From assembly GCA_028278225.1 (NCBI GenBank), contig JANQEU010000001.1, positions 58,087 to 122,086 of the forward strand: DNA of 64,000 bases. The letters run 5' to 3'. The notes under the pieces were generated by a model, which saw only the letters and a program-made list of their open reading frames with translations, was not told the DNA's origin and did not search any database. Positions 1 to 8,269 of the stretch are shown one piece after another. A program made the position numbers and the translations under genes. This DNA is from Cyclobacteriaceae bacterium. GTDB lineage: Bacteria; Bacteroidota; Bacteroidia; Cytophagales; Cyclobacteriaceae. Within the stretch, counting starts at the first letter, position 1. Every line of letters begins with the position of its first letter.

Positions 1-916
1 GAACCTTTCCCTTGTCATCTGAAAGAATGATGTTGAACAAGCCCGATGGAAGATCGGCCTTCAATAATGTTAATGGTGCATCGCTTTCAACAGAGCCCCT
101 GAACAGGACATTCTGCGGAGAAACTATCTCAATTTTCCCGGAACTTCCTCCCCAATCCACTCCGGTGTTCATATATATTGCAAACCTGTCCGGATGCTCA
201 CTTACCCGTAAGCTTACACATTGACTACAGGCTACCGGTAAGTCAAAAAAGTCAAAACCGTCATCTTTATCAACGATCGCCTGATAGGTAAAATCACGCT
301 CGGGTTTGAGGCTAATCTCTCCTATGCCGAACTGATCGGTTGAAAAATCTGTGATCAAATCATTCGAGCTTGAAACAATTCTACCTGAAATACGCTTCCC
401 GCTCCCCGCCAGGACCACAATTCTATTTGCCGCGCCCGGAATCAGGGAACCACCTTCAGGGAAGAACTGCAGGTTGTCTTTAGCCATATTGCTGTGTCCC
501 GGTTCAAATTTTTCGTAGGGATTGATGATGGTCAGAGGTTGTGAGAAAAAATCATTGAAATTTTTCATCCAGCGTGTGTACGCCACAATTCGATAATTAC
601 CGGTAGAAATAAGGGATGGAATAAAATACTCACCATTTCCCCTGCCATGGTCCAGTGTCAGCTTGGTCTGATGTATGGAATTCCCCTCGTCATCAAGCAG
701 CTCGACATATAGTATTTTGCTCAGCTCGGAAAGTTTGCCGGTTTTCATACTGTAGATGTATGCGGAATAGTAAACAGTCTCCCCGACGATCAGGTCTACG
801 CTGCTAAGATGTAGATAAACCTCTTCTCTTACATTTTTTGATTCCTGTGCAGGCTGGCAAAGACCTGTCGTGAAACACGCGAAGGCCAGCAGGCACACAA
901 TGAATTTTCCTCCCAT
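1..916 (-). CDS. Large secreted macroglobulin-like protein, N-terminal part (partial)
   Basis: The reading frame stays open from an ATG at 916 to the left edge of the window (about 305 residues), so the C-terminus is missing. It begins with a signal peptide (MGGKFIVCLLAFACF, then a hydrophobic stretch ending near LCQ). The mature part starts with a beta-rich MG2-like segment (EEVYLHLSSVDLIVGET) and continues in further beta-sandwich-like stretches (FFPEGGSLIPG). This look is typical of very large Bacteroidota exported proteins encoded beside TonB-dependent receptors; their function is unknown. An in-frame ATG at 928 would overlap the stop of the DUF4249 gene upstream. I prefer 916 because the signal peptide then starts cleanly and the genes do not overlap. 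It is the last visible gene of a five-gene minus-strand operon. The exact domain family is an inference from sequence style. Confidence 0.7.
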   Translation of the reverse strand, partial: MGGKFIVCLLAFACFTTGLCQPAQESKNVREEVYLHLSSVDLIVGETVYYSAYIYSMKTGKLSELSKILYVELLDDEGNSIHQTKLTLDHGRGNGEYFIPSLISTGNYRIVAYTRWMKNFNDFFSQPLTIINPYEKFEPGHSNMAKDNLQFFPEGGSLIPGAANRIVVLAGSGKRISGRIVSSSNDLITDFSTDQFGIGEISLKPERDFTYQAIVDKDDGFDFFDLPVACSQCVSLRVSEHPDRFAIYMNTGVDWGGSSGKIEIVSPQNVLFRGSVESDAPLTLLKADLPSGLFNIILSDDKGKV

Positions 917-918
917 AT

Positions 919-2202
919 TTACTTCCATATTTCTGGTTTCTCCAATTTTCCGTACTCCCGGCAATCACTACATATTTTACAGGCAACATACACAATATGA
1001 CCCGGATCAGGTATGTCCGTAATTCGTCGTTCCGGTCCATTCAGCGGATGGTTTACATATGCACTTACGGCCGACCAGTCCTTATAGTATTCGGTCCTGA
1101 TATCGAGTGTATCTCCCGTTCTCGATATCACGACCTGTTCCCTGCTAAAGAGGATATTGAACTGAGCAACCGGATTTTCCTCCGGGCATCCTTCCGGACA
1201 GACCCATTCTTCGACACTCAATCCATCTTCTTCAAACTCACTTTTGTTGAAGATCCTTTTAACCTCCGTGACTCCCGCCACCTCAAAAAAGCCTAGAATC
1301 GGTATAGACTTTTCTCCCTGTGCTTCCAGATTTCCTAGAACAGATCCCTTCTGTTTATCAAAAAAACTTCCGGCAAATTCATTGTTTTCCCTCACAGTTT
1401 CGTAGAAGCTGTATGCTTCACCGGAAATGGAATACTGCCTTACACCTATGATATAATTGTAGGCGAGATGAGGTTCAGATTCATCAATGAACCTGATAGG
1501 TAACTCAGAAATACGATTTTCTTTCAGTCCCTGCGTTGTACTTAGGATCGTGGTGGTAGAATTAAATGTCCGGTAACAGGTTCCCAGAGGTATTTCTCTT
1601 TCAAAAACCTCAAAACTTACTCCTTGTCCATTCCAATCGTAAAGTGATGGAAAAGGAACACTTACTTCAAAACTCTCAATGTATTCGTACCGGTAATGTG
1701 AAGGTTCGCTCGAATCATCATGAGCATCAAGAAAGATCTGAACACCAAAATCGTCCGTTTCATCGACAGATGACGGAATCGACAGATATTTTCCATAAAT
1801 GCTGTCAATGGGGTCCGGTTCCAACAGCTCCGCTTCCAGCGACTGGTAGAATGTACCATCTGCCAACTGAATATTGAGTGTATATGATCGACCAACTATG
1901 CCGGCAAATGATGAATCCGTCGCATAACTGCCCGGGCTTGTTTCACTCATCTCTACTGAATTGCCCATATCATCTTCGATCCACAGCCTGGCATTTGACA
2001 CGGGTTCTTCCAGGGTTTGGTCCAGTGCAAAAGTCATGGTGAGCCTGGCCTGGTGGGCTTTGGTCTCATTGGTCAAAGATGCGTCAACCACCAAAGCTGA
2101 CTGGGTACCGGTCACTTTAAACTCATACGGCTCTACACAAGTACCGATCAATAGCGATAAACACAAATACCCTGAAAACCTGATGATCCCCTTCCACTCC
2201 AT
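919..2202 (-). CDS. DUF4249 family lipoprotein (second of a tandem pair)
   Basis: This 427-residue protein has a lipoprotein signal ending at LIGTC (Cys22), followed by VEPYEF, the typical DUF4249 opening. The family segment LVVDASLTNETKAHQARLT lies near residues 37-55 and the DPIDSIYGKY motif near 130. DUF4249 proteins are outer-membrane-associated lipoproteins of Bacteroidota almost always encoded next to a TonB-dependent receptor; a role as a receptor-associated surface lipoprotein is assumed, but no substrate is known. It is clearly paralogous to the gene at 2204-3391, sharing the same opening, the TETSPG/TDSSFAG region and the FFEVAGV motif. Only one base separates it from that gene, so the two are surely cotranscribed. 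Confidence 0.85.
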   Translation of the reverse strand: MEWKGIIRFSGYLCLSLLIGTCVEPYEFKVTGTQSALVVDASLTNETKAHQARLTMTFALDQTLEEPVSNARLWIEDDMGNSVEMSETSPGSYATDSSFAGIVGRSYTLNIQLADGTFYQSLEAELLEPDPIDSIYGKYLSIPSSVDETDDFGVQIFLDAHDDSSEPSHYRYEYIESFEVSVPFPSLYDWNGQGVSFEVFEREIPLGTCYRTFNSTTTILSTTQGLKENRISELPIRFIDESEPHLAYNYIIGVRQYSISGEAYSFYETVRENNEFAGSFFDKQKGSVLGNLEAQGEKSIPILGFFEVAGVTEVKRIFNKSEFEEDGLSVEEWVCPEGCPEENPVAQFNILFSREQVVISRTGDTLDIRTEYYKDWSAVSAYVNHPLNGPERRITDIPDPGHIVYVACKICSDCREYGKLEKPEIWK

Positions 2203-2203
2203 G

Positions 2204-3391
2204 TCAATTCCAAAATTCAGGTTTATTGAGGTCTCCTTCCCAGAACGTACAGTCCGAGCAACCGACAGGGGCGACTACCGCCATATCAATCGGAAATGGC
2301 AAGATCGTATATATATTTTTATTGCGATTTGAGAAAAAACTGAAAAAATCATACAATCCCCCCAGTGCTACGGTATCGAATACATCCTCATTTGCATTGC
2401 TCCAGCAAAAGTCCGTTTTGTGTATTTCAAAGCCCTCCGGGCTAAATTCAGAAGGTCTAAAGACCCTTTTCGAGTCTGATACTCCAGCCACTTCAAAAAA
2501 TCCCAGGATCACAATATCTTCACTGTTTTCGGCTGTCAGGTTCCCGAATACCGTGCCCTTTTGACGGTCAAAAAAGCTTCCGCCCGCCTCATTGATCTCC
2601 TTGAGCTTTTTATGGAACTTATATGTGGCAGATCCAATCATATATTGCCTGATCTCCAAAGAATAACGGTAATAAAGATGGGGATCTATGTCCTCAATAA
2701 ATCTGACGGGCAGCTCCGAAAGCCGGTTTTCAGTCAAACCCTGGGTAGTCCCGTGGATCAGTTCGTTTGATTTTTCGCTTGCGTAACATATTCCGACAGG
2801 GGGAAATCTTGAGGTGTAATCGCGACTTTCATCACTCCAGACATACTCCGATGGGAATGGTACGCGCAGCTCATATCGTTCTACATATTCATACCTGTAG
2901 TTTGAGCTTGGATACAGGTCGGAATGAGTGTCCACATAAAATTGGATCCCGTTTCTAAGTATACCGGTTTCCGGATGGGGAAGGCTGATATATCTGCCAT
3001 AAATGCTGTCAATTGGACTTGGCGCCAGGAGTTCTTCTTCAGCAGAAAAAATAACCAAATTATCAGGTGTGACGATCTGAAGCATGTATTTCTTACCTAC
3101 AACTCCCGCAAATGAAGAATCGGTTTGATATTGTCCGGGAGATACTTCACTCAATTGGATCACGGCTCCGTCTTCATCTTCTATGGTCACTTCAGCGCCG
3201 CTTAATGGAATTTCAACTGATTCGTCTATGGGAAAAGTATAAGACAACCGTGTGATGTGAGGTTTTGTTTCATTGGTCAGCGAGGCATCCACCACGATGA
3301 CCCTTTCAGTTTCTACAGGTATGATTTTATAGGGTTCAACACAGGAATAAATACCAAGAATCAAAAAACCTATCGTAGCGCTCCACTTCAT
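2204..3391 (-). CDS. DUF4249 family lipoprotein (first of a tandem pair)
   Basis: This 395-residue lipoprotein (lipobox GIYSC, Cys17) is followed by VEPYKI and the DUF4249 core VVDASLTNETKPHITRLSY. It resembles its downstream neighbour along its whole length (SSFAGVVGKKY, PSPIDSIYGRYISL, ILGFFEVAGVSDSKRVF), so the pair arose by tandem duplication. It starts three bases after the stop of the TonB-dependent receptor, consistent with a receptor-lipoprotein partnership in the outer membrane. The pair could serve one receptor as alternatives or as a heteromer, but the sequence does not decide this. Substrate unknown. Confidence 0.85.
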   Translation of the reverse strand: MKWSATIGFLILGIYSCVEPYKIIPVETERVIVVDASLTNETKPHITRLSYTFPIDESVEIPLSGAEVTIEDEDGAVIQLSEVSPGQYQTDSSFAGVVGKKYMLQIVTPDNLVIFSAEEELLAPSPIDSIYGRYISLPHPETGILRNGIQFYVDTHSDLYPSSNYRYEYVERYELRVPFPSEYVWSDESRDYTSRFPPVGICYASEKSNELIHGTTQGLTENRLSELPVRFIEDIDPHLYYRYSLEIRQYMIGSATYKFHKKLKEINEAGGSFFDRQKGTVFGNLTAENSEDIVILGFFEVAGVSDSKRVFRPSEFSPEGFEIHKTDFCWSNANEDVFDTVALGGLYDFFSFFSNRNKNIYTILPFPIDMAVVAPVGCSDCTFWEGDLNKPEFWN

Positions 3392-3394
3392 CCG

Positions 3395-6169
3395 CTAAAA
3401 AGAGAAATTGTAGGTGATCGTGGGTATTGGATTTGGAAATACGGTCAATTTGAAACCTGAGACCTCGCCCTCTTCCACTGTGAAAAATACGGAATAAATA
3501 TTGTCTCTTCCAAGTACATTGTAAACCGAGAATGTCCAGAAAGAGTGAGCCAGCTTCTCGATCTTGTGACTGCCTTCAATGTTCAAGCCAAGATCGATCC
3601 GGAAATATGATGGTATCCTGAACTTATTCCTGTCCGAGTAATAAAGGTTTTCCACATTCCTGAAACTCCATTTGCCCACAGGGTAGGTAACAGGCACACC
3701 TGAGGCATAGACCACATTCAGGGACATACTGTATCTTCTGGTAAACTTGTAGTTGGTAATCGAATTGATATAATGGGGCTTGTCGTATCCTGTTGGAAAA
3801 AAGTTGCCATCGTTTATTGTTTCGCTCGGGAAATCGCCATCCAGTTGTATCAATGACCTTGAATAGGTATAGTTTATCCAACCCGTAAGCCACCCGGACG
3901 ACTTGTTTATCGAAAGCTCGAGACCATATGATCTTCCATTACCCTGCAAAACCTCCGTCTCAATTGACTTGTTGAACTGAAGATCCGCTCCAACTTTGAA
4001 ATCCAGCAGGTTATTGATGTCCTTGTAGTATACCTCGGCAGAAGTTTCAATGACATGTTTCCCGTAATAATTTTTGTACAGCCCTATTGAGTATTGATCG
4101 GCAATTTGTGGTTTAATATGCCCACTGGATAACCTCCAGATATCAGTGGGCGCAATAGATGCGGCATTGAGTAATAGATGGATATTCTGTCTGGTTCGGT
4201 TATAACTTGCTTTCAGGGAAGTAGATTCATTTAGTGAATACCTTGATGAAAGTCTGAATTCGGGCCCGTGATATGTTTCAATGATTTCGCCCGCATTGAA
4301 ATTTACGGTATCAGTGCGGTTGTAAGCAACCCTGCTTCCTCCCGCCAGGTATTTGAATTCGGTTCCTGGTCCCAGCACATTGAATATTGAATACCTGGCA
4401 CCTCCATAGAACGAAAACCTGCCTTCAGGGTCATATGATGCCGAAAAATACGGGGAATACTCAATTCCTCTTTCGTTATCAACCTTGTCGCTCGTGATCA
4501 GAGATTCCACGCCTGTCGGATACTTCTTACCCGGATTTATCCTGTGCTCCTTTGCCTGCAACCCAAACCGGTAACTCAACTGGTCACTGAAAAAATAATC
4601 CAGGGATAAAGCTGCATGTGCCTCCTGTGCATTGAAATCGATATTAAAAGCCTGGGACGCCAGTTGCTCATAGCCGATCCTATAGTCATACCGGCTGATC
4701 CCGGAATTCAGGCTTGCGTGCAGACGATCCGTCAACATGTACTTGTAGTTGAAAGACAGGAGTGCGTTTGTGTATGAGAAGTTTGTAAATGACAGTAGTG
4801 TGTCCGATGAGAGCCTGAAGCTATCGAAGCTATAGTATCCGGAAAGGGACAGCTCACTCTTTTCATTTATTTTGTAATCAATCTTGCCAACAAGATCATA
4901 GAATGAAGCACGATTATTTCCCAGGGAAGAGTTTTTGATCTTACTGATAACGTAGTTAGAGTAGGTGCCCCTGGCACCAAGCATAAAGGAAGGTCCTCCT
5001 TTGAAGATGGGACCCTCCACCATCATCCTGGATGTCACCGGGCCAAGCCCTCCTTTACCGGAAAATTTTTCCTTATTAAGCTCCTTTGTTTTGATGTCAA
5101 AAACCGAAGATAATCGCCCACCATATTTCGCCGGGATACCGCTCTTGTATATTTCCATACTTTCAACGGCATCCGAATTAATAACGGAAAAGAAGCCAAA
5201 AAAATGAGATGTATTATAGATCGGCGATCCGTCAAATTGAAAAAGGTTTTGATCGGCCTTTCCCCCTCTTATGTTTATTCCCGCCGAACCTTCACCCACG
5301 GTCTGGACGCCCGATGTGGTGGTTGCAACCTTCATAATATCTTTTTCCCCAAGCAATACCGGCACTTCTTTTACACTTTCAACATTGATCTTCGTAAGTC
5401 CCATTTGCGCACTTTTGACATTTACTTCACGATTTGCGTCAACAACTACGGTATTCAATGCAATCACATCCACCTCAAGATTGATATCAAATTTCCCATC
5501 TGATAAGACAATAAGGTTCCGCTGCGTATTTTTCATGTTGACCGACTGGATCAAAAGGGTTTGCTTGCCGTTAGGAACGGATAGTGAGTAAAAGCCGTCG
5601 GTCTCACTGCTTGTCCCGGTAAAAGGATCTTCGATAAAAATAAATGCTCCTTCAACAGGTTCACCAGTGTCCTTTTCACGAACGTAACCGGCAATGGTCG
5701 AACTCGCTCCCTGTCTAAATTTATTTCTGCTACCGATCTCGTAAACTGCATTGTCAATATCTTCTGTTTGTCCTGCCAGATACTCCCTTGAAAACACAAA
5801 ACCTTTTTCCAGTTCGGGAGCAGACCTGCTTTTGTCAAAAAAACTGCTGATCGCCGGAACTGCGGTAATGGTTGTGTTGTTCGCCAGTATTACCTGGTTG
5901 TTTTCGATATACTGCGTCAGCGTTGTATTTGCCAGCAGCGTATTCAGTACTTCGGGGATCGGGGTTTCTTCAAGCCTGACGCTAATTTGGATGTCCTCCA
6001 GCCACTCCTGTCTGTAAAAGAACCGGTAACCGGTTTGAGTTTCAATGTCCTTAATTACCGTTTCAAGAGAAACCGAATCAAAAGATCCCGAGTAGGTCTC
6101 CAGGCTGCTTTGCCCGTGCAAAACCAGGGAGATCAGAAGGGCTGTGATATAAAAACTAATCCGGATCAA
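3395..6169 (-). CDS. TonB-dependent receptor with STN and carboxypeptidase-like domains
   Basis: A 924-residue outer-membrane receptor. After a signal peptide (about residues 1-20) it has an STN domain (about 28-95, SLETVIKDIETQTGYRFFYR), a CarboxypepD_reg-like beta-sandwich (about 160-235, IAGYVREKDTGEPVEGAFIF), a plug domain (about 255-370, with NIRGGKADQNLFQFDGSPIY) and a long beta-barrel ending in an aromatic residue (YNFSF). Receptors with an STN domain can be coupled to anti-sigma signalling, but no FecR/sigma pair lies nearby. It is not a SusC protein of a SusCD pair: there is no SusD gene, the partners are DUF4249 lipoproteins, and the length is below the usual SusC size. Its start overlaps the upstream gene stop by four bases (ATGA), showing translational coupling. 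Ligand unknown. Confidence 0.9.
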   Translation of the reverse strand: MIRISFYITALLISLVLHGQSSLETYSGSFDSVSLETVIKDIETQTGYRFFYRQEWLEDIQISVRLEETPIPEVLNTLLANTTLTQYIENNQVILANNTTITAVPAISSFFDKSRSAPELEKGFVFSREYLAGQTEDIDNAVYEIGSRNKFRQGASSTIAGYVREKDTGEPVEGAFIFIEDPFTGTSSETDGFYSLSVPNGKQTLLIQSVNMKNTQRNLIVLSDGKFDINLEVDVIALNTVVVDANREVNVKSAQMGLTKINVESVKEVPVLLGEKDIMKVATTTSGVQTVGEGSAGINIRGGKADQNLFQFDGSPIYNTSHFFGFFSVINSDAVESMEIYKSGIPAKYGGRLSSVFDIKTKELNKEKFSGKGGLGPVTSRMMVEGPIFKGGPSFMLGARGTYSNYVISKIKNSSLGNNRASFYDLVGKIDYKINEKSELSLSGYYSFDSFRLSSDTLLSFTNFSYTNALLSFNYKYMLTDRLHASLNSGISRYDYRIGYEQLASQAFNIDFNAQEAHAALSLDYFFSDQLSYRFGLQAKEHRINPGKKYPTGVESLITSDKVDNERGIEYSPYFSASYDPEGRFSFYGGARYSIFNVLGPGTEFKYLAGGSRVAYNRTDTVNFNAGEIIETYHGPEFRLSSRYSLNESTSLKASYNRTRQNIHLLLNAASIAPTDIWRLSSGHIKPQIADQYSIGLYKNYYGKHVIETSAEVYYKDINNLLDFKVGADLQFNKSIETEVLQGNGRSYGLELSINKSSGWLTGWINYTYSRSLIQLDGDFPSETINDGNFFPTGYDKPHYINSITNYKFTRRYSMSLNVVYASGVPVTYPVGKWSFRNVENLYYSDRNKFRIPSYFRIDLGLNIEGSHKIEKLAHSFWTFSVYNVLGRDNIYSVFFTVEEGEVSGFKLTVFPNPIPTITYNFSF

Positions 6170-6906
6170 TTGCTAATTAATTCTTCGCAGTATTCAATAA
6201 GTGATTTAATATGAGCGTCGTTTCCTTTTTTCAGAATAAGTCCGTTTCTTTTTACGAAGGCCTTGATCTGAGGCTTGAATTCACGGAAGGCCTGGAAAAA
6301 TGTATTCTTACCCCTATATGGAAAATAGCTGTCTCCTCTTACGAGGAAGTACCTGTTCTTTTCGTAATAGTAAATACCTCTTTCAAAACCATCATCCATT
6401 ACTTTATCATCTTTTATCCTTTTGACAAACACACCAGCTATCTCACCTTCATAGATCACTTCGTATATGCCTGATTTCAGGGTTGAATGCTTCCCCGTTT
6501 GAATATTTCGAAAAAAGGTATTCTGAAGGGTGAAGCTTTCTATTTTGTCCTGATTGATCTTCAGCGACTGGCTGGATGGATCCGTCGGATTTAAATTTCT
6601 GACGATCAGGAAGTCCTGATTAATATCATATAGCATTTGCACATTACTGAATGTCTTACCTGCAAATACAATTGATCCGACAGTCCAGTTGTTTTCACCA
6701 AAAAATTGATGAGAAAATGGCGACCTCGTCTCAATGGGTACATAAACACCCTCGAAAAGCTCGTAGTTTCGAATACCGTTTGTCAGGTCATACCAGGCAG
6801 CAATATTCCCATCCAGATCCAGATCACCAAGTTGGTATTGGGATTGTGCTCTGCAAGTGTAAATAGCACATACTAAGATCAGCAGCGTTCTACAGAAGGC
6901 AATCAA
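6166..6906 (-). CDS. Secreted protein of unknown function
   Basis: This 246-residue protein has a signal peptide (MIAFCRTLLILVCAIYTCRAQ) and a short mature domain beginning YQLGDLDLDGNIAAWYD. I do not recognise a characterised family. The mature part looks beta-rich with a basic C-terminal helix-like tail (KRNGLILKKGNDAHIKSL), a layout seen in small Bacteroidota periplasmic proteins. It is the first gene of the operon and its stop overlaps the receptor start by four bases, so it probably works with the receptor, perhaps at the periplasmic side. That role is inferred from position only. Confidence 0.65.
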   Translation of the reverse strand: MIAFCRTLLILVCAIYTCRAQSQYQLGDLDLDGNIAAWYDLTNGIRNYELFEGVYVPIETRSPFSHQFFGENNWTVGSIVFAGKTFSNVQMLYDINQDFLIVRNLNPTDPSSQSLKINQDKIESFTLQNTFFRNIQTGKHSTLKSGIYEVIYEGEIAGVFVKRIKDDKVMDDGFERGIYYYEKNRYFLVRGDSYFPYRGKNTFFQAFREFKPQIKAFVKRNGLILKKGNDAHIKSLIEYCEELISN

Positions 6907-6932
6907 AATTGGTTCGCAGGTTTGTCGTTAAA

Positions 6933-6962
6933 CAATTTTAATAAAAGATCCCCTAATACAAA
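6933..6962 (-). promoter_or_regulatory. Candidate Bacteroidota promoter of the receptor operon
   Basis: Read on the minus strand, TTTG (6962-6959) is followed after 18 bases by TAAAATTG (6940-6933). This is close to the Bacteroidota sigma pattern TTTG-N19-TAnnTTTG, with one mismatch in the -7 element. The predicted start of transcription would lie a short distance upstream of the ATG at 6906. Found by eye only. Confidence 0.3.
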
Positions 6963-7123
6963 TTGCGACTAAAATAATTGAAAGTTTAATTGTAATTCAC
7001 TTTCCGGTCAGGACTTTCAATGAACGGCCATATTTTACCGATTAACCGTTAAATAGTGATTTTCCGGACCATTAATTTTTCATCCTAATGCATAGTTTGT
7101 AAATTCAGTTCGAACTAAAATTC

Positions 7124-7339
7124 ATGAGAATGTCAAGTGTTTATAAGGTTATAGAAGTTGTAGCTTCCAGTGAAAAGTCATGGGAAGATGCCGCACAAAC
7201 TGCCGTGAAGCGTGCCAGTGAAACGTTGGACGACTTACGCATAGCAGAAGTCGTTTCGCAGGACGTTAAGATTGAAAACGGCAAAATCACCGCTTTCAGA
7301 ACCAAACTGAGTTTGTCCTTCAAATTCCGGGAAGCGTAA
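7124..7339 (+). CDS. Dodecin family protein
   Basis: A 71-residue protein matching the dodecin family over its full length (SVYKVIEVVASSEKSWEDA, then KIENGKITAFRTKLSLSFKF). Dodecins form hollow dodecamers that bind flavins or related molecules in the cytoplasm and are thought to buffer or store them. In flavin-binding dodecins a Trp in the WFEV strand and a Gln in the second beta-strand stack on and hold the flavin. Here those places read RIAEV and FRTKL, so both residues appear to be replaced (Ile40, Arg59), and the ligand may differ. A second in-frame ATG at 7130 gives the common MSSVYKV start and may be the true one. It is a stand-alone gene. Confidence 0.9.
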   Translation: MRMSSVYKVIEVVASSEKSWEDAAQTAVKRASETLDDLRIAEVVSQDVKIENGKITAFRTKLSLSFKFREA

Positions 7340-7349
7340 TAGTTCGCGG

Positions 7350-7371
7350 CCAGGTTTATTGGCAAACCTGG
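7350..7371 (+). terminator. Hairpin just downstream of the dodecin gene
   Basis: A perfect 8-bp inverted repeat (CCAGGTTT and AAACCTGG) encloses a 6-base loop, 10 bases after the dodecin stop codon. No T-tract follows, so it may be a stabilising 3' hairpin rather than a classic intrinsic terminator. Confidence 0.4.
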
Positions 7372-7719
7372 GCAAGTACGGACTATGCAGTATCTACAAA
7401 GATAACTGAGAGTTATTCGGTTGAATCAAGTTAGGAAATGCTCCTTTCAGTTATTTACCACGAAGGCTGTGTCAGAGGGTTATTCCGGTTTATTCCGGGA
7501 TGGCCGTACATGATAATTACGTGGATAAGGAATCGGTAATAAGTGATGTGGAATTACATAAGGCCATCTCTTTGTAAGATCTGTTGTGGGTGGTAAACCT
7601 GCAAAAATGGCGTTTTTATAATTATACTGAAAACGGGAATTCTGCTAAATTAGGTGGTGAATACATCAAACAGAGGATCCGGCTATTTCAGGTTTTCATT
7701 TGCTAAACAAAACTGACAA
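7372..7719. other. Gene-poor gap between the dodecin and the acidic protein
   Basis: No convincing gene is seen here. A 25-codon frame (7500-7577) starts with ATG but has no recognisable product. A short tandem TTATTCCGG pair lies just before it (about 7479-7499). The stretch is AT-rich near its right end and may hold the promoter of the next gene. Confidence 0.4.
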
Positions 7720-8187
7720 ATGTACGAAGACGATGATGATGACATACCAAATCCGGAAAAGCTTCCGATATATCAAAAAGGTAAGGAAATAATGGATATC
7801 ACAGACCGGTTGATCGAGCTGATTCCGGAGGATAAAGAGGAATTAAAACTTACCGGTCAATGGATGAGAAGTGATGCTATGAATCTTATGGTGAAGGTGG
7901 CAGGCGCCGAAGGTGGCGATCTCTATGACATAAGAATGGAAAATGCTGCGATCATCAGAAAATCAGCCAGGGACCTTGTCGTCCAAACGCATAGTCTGAA
8001 ACAGTTTGGGTTTAAGGAAACGTATTATTTTGATCTGCTCCGGGAAGCTGTGGAGGAATATCGCCTGCTCTTCATTGAGTGGGTAAATTCATTTGACAAA
8101 TGGAATTATGTGATAGACCGGTGGGGCCTTTTCAATCCTCCCGGAGTTGGTCCGTTTGACGAAGACCCGGATGATCTCATTCAATAG
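7720..8187 (+). CDS. Acidic helical protein of unknown function
   Basis: A 155-residue soluble protein without signal peptide. It opens with a run of five aspartates (MYEDDDDDIP) and ends acidic (FDEDPDDLIQ). The middle is predicted by eye to be almost all helical (about residues 22-140), with amphipathic repeats such as ARDLVVQTHSLKQFGF and LLREAVEEYRLLFIEWV. That pattern recalls four-helix-bundle proteins, but the family cannot be named. It stands alone on the plus strand and converges with the glycosidase-like gene at 8270. A cytoplasmic role is the only thing the sequence supports. Confidence 0.7.
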   Translation: MYEDDDDDIPNPEKLPIYQKGKEIMDITDRLIELIPEDKEELKLTGQWMRSDAMNLMVKVAGAEGGDLYDIRMENAAIIRKSARDLVVQTHSLKQFGFKETYYFDLLREAVEEYRLLFIEWVNSFDKWNYVIDRWGLFNPPGVGPFDEDPDDLIQ

Positions 8188-8269
8188 CCTTCTTAGGAGT
8201 ATGCGAAATCCTCCGGCGTAAGCAACGGAATAAATGAACTCGCCTCAAAACTCACATATGTATTGACTG

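Noticed and set aside
3395..6169. SusC of a SusCD pair
   Set aside because: No SusD-like gene lies nearby, the partners are DUF4249 lipoproteins, and the length is under the usual SusC range. It is a general TonB-dependent receptor with an STN domain.
7500..7577. Small gene of 25 codons after the dodecin
   Set aside because: It has ATG and stop, but no recognisable product, no clear promoter and no sign of conservation visible here. A frame of this length arises easily by chance.
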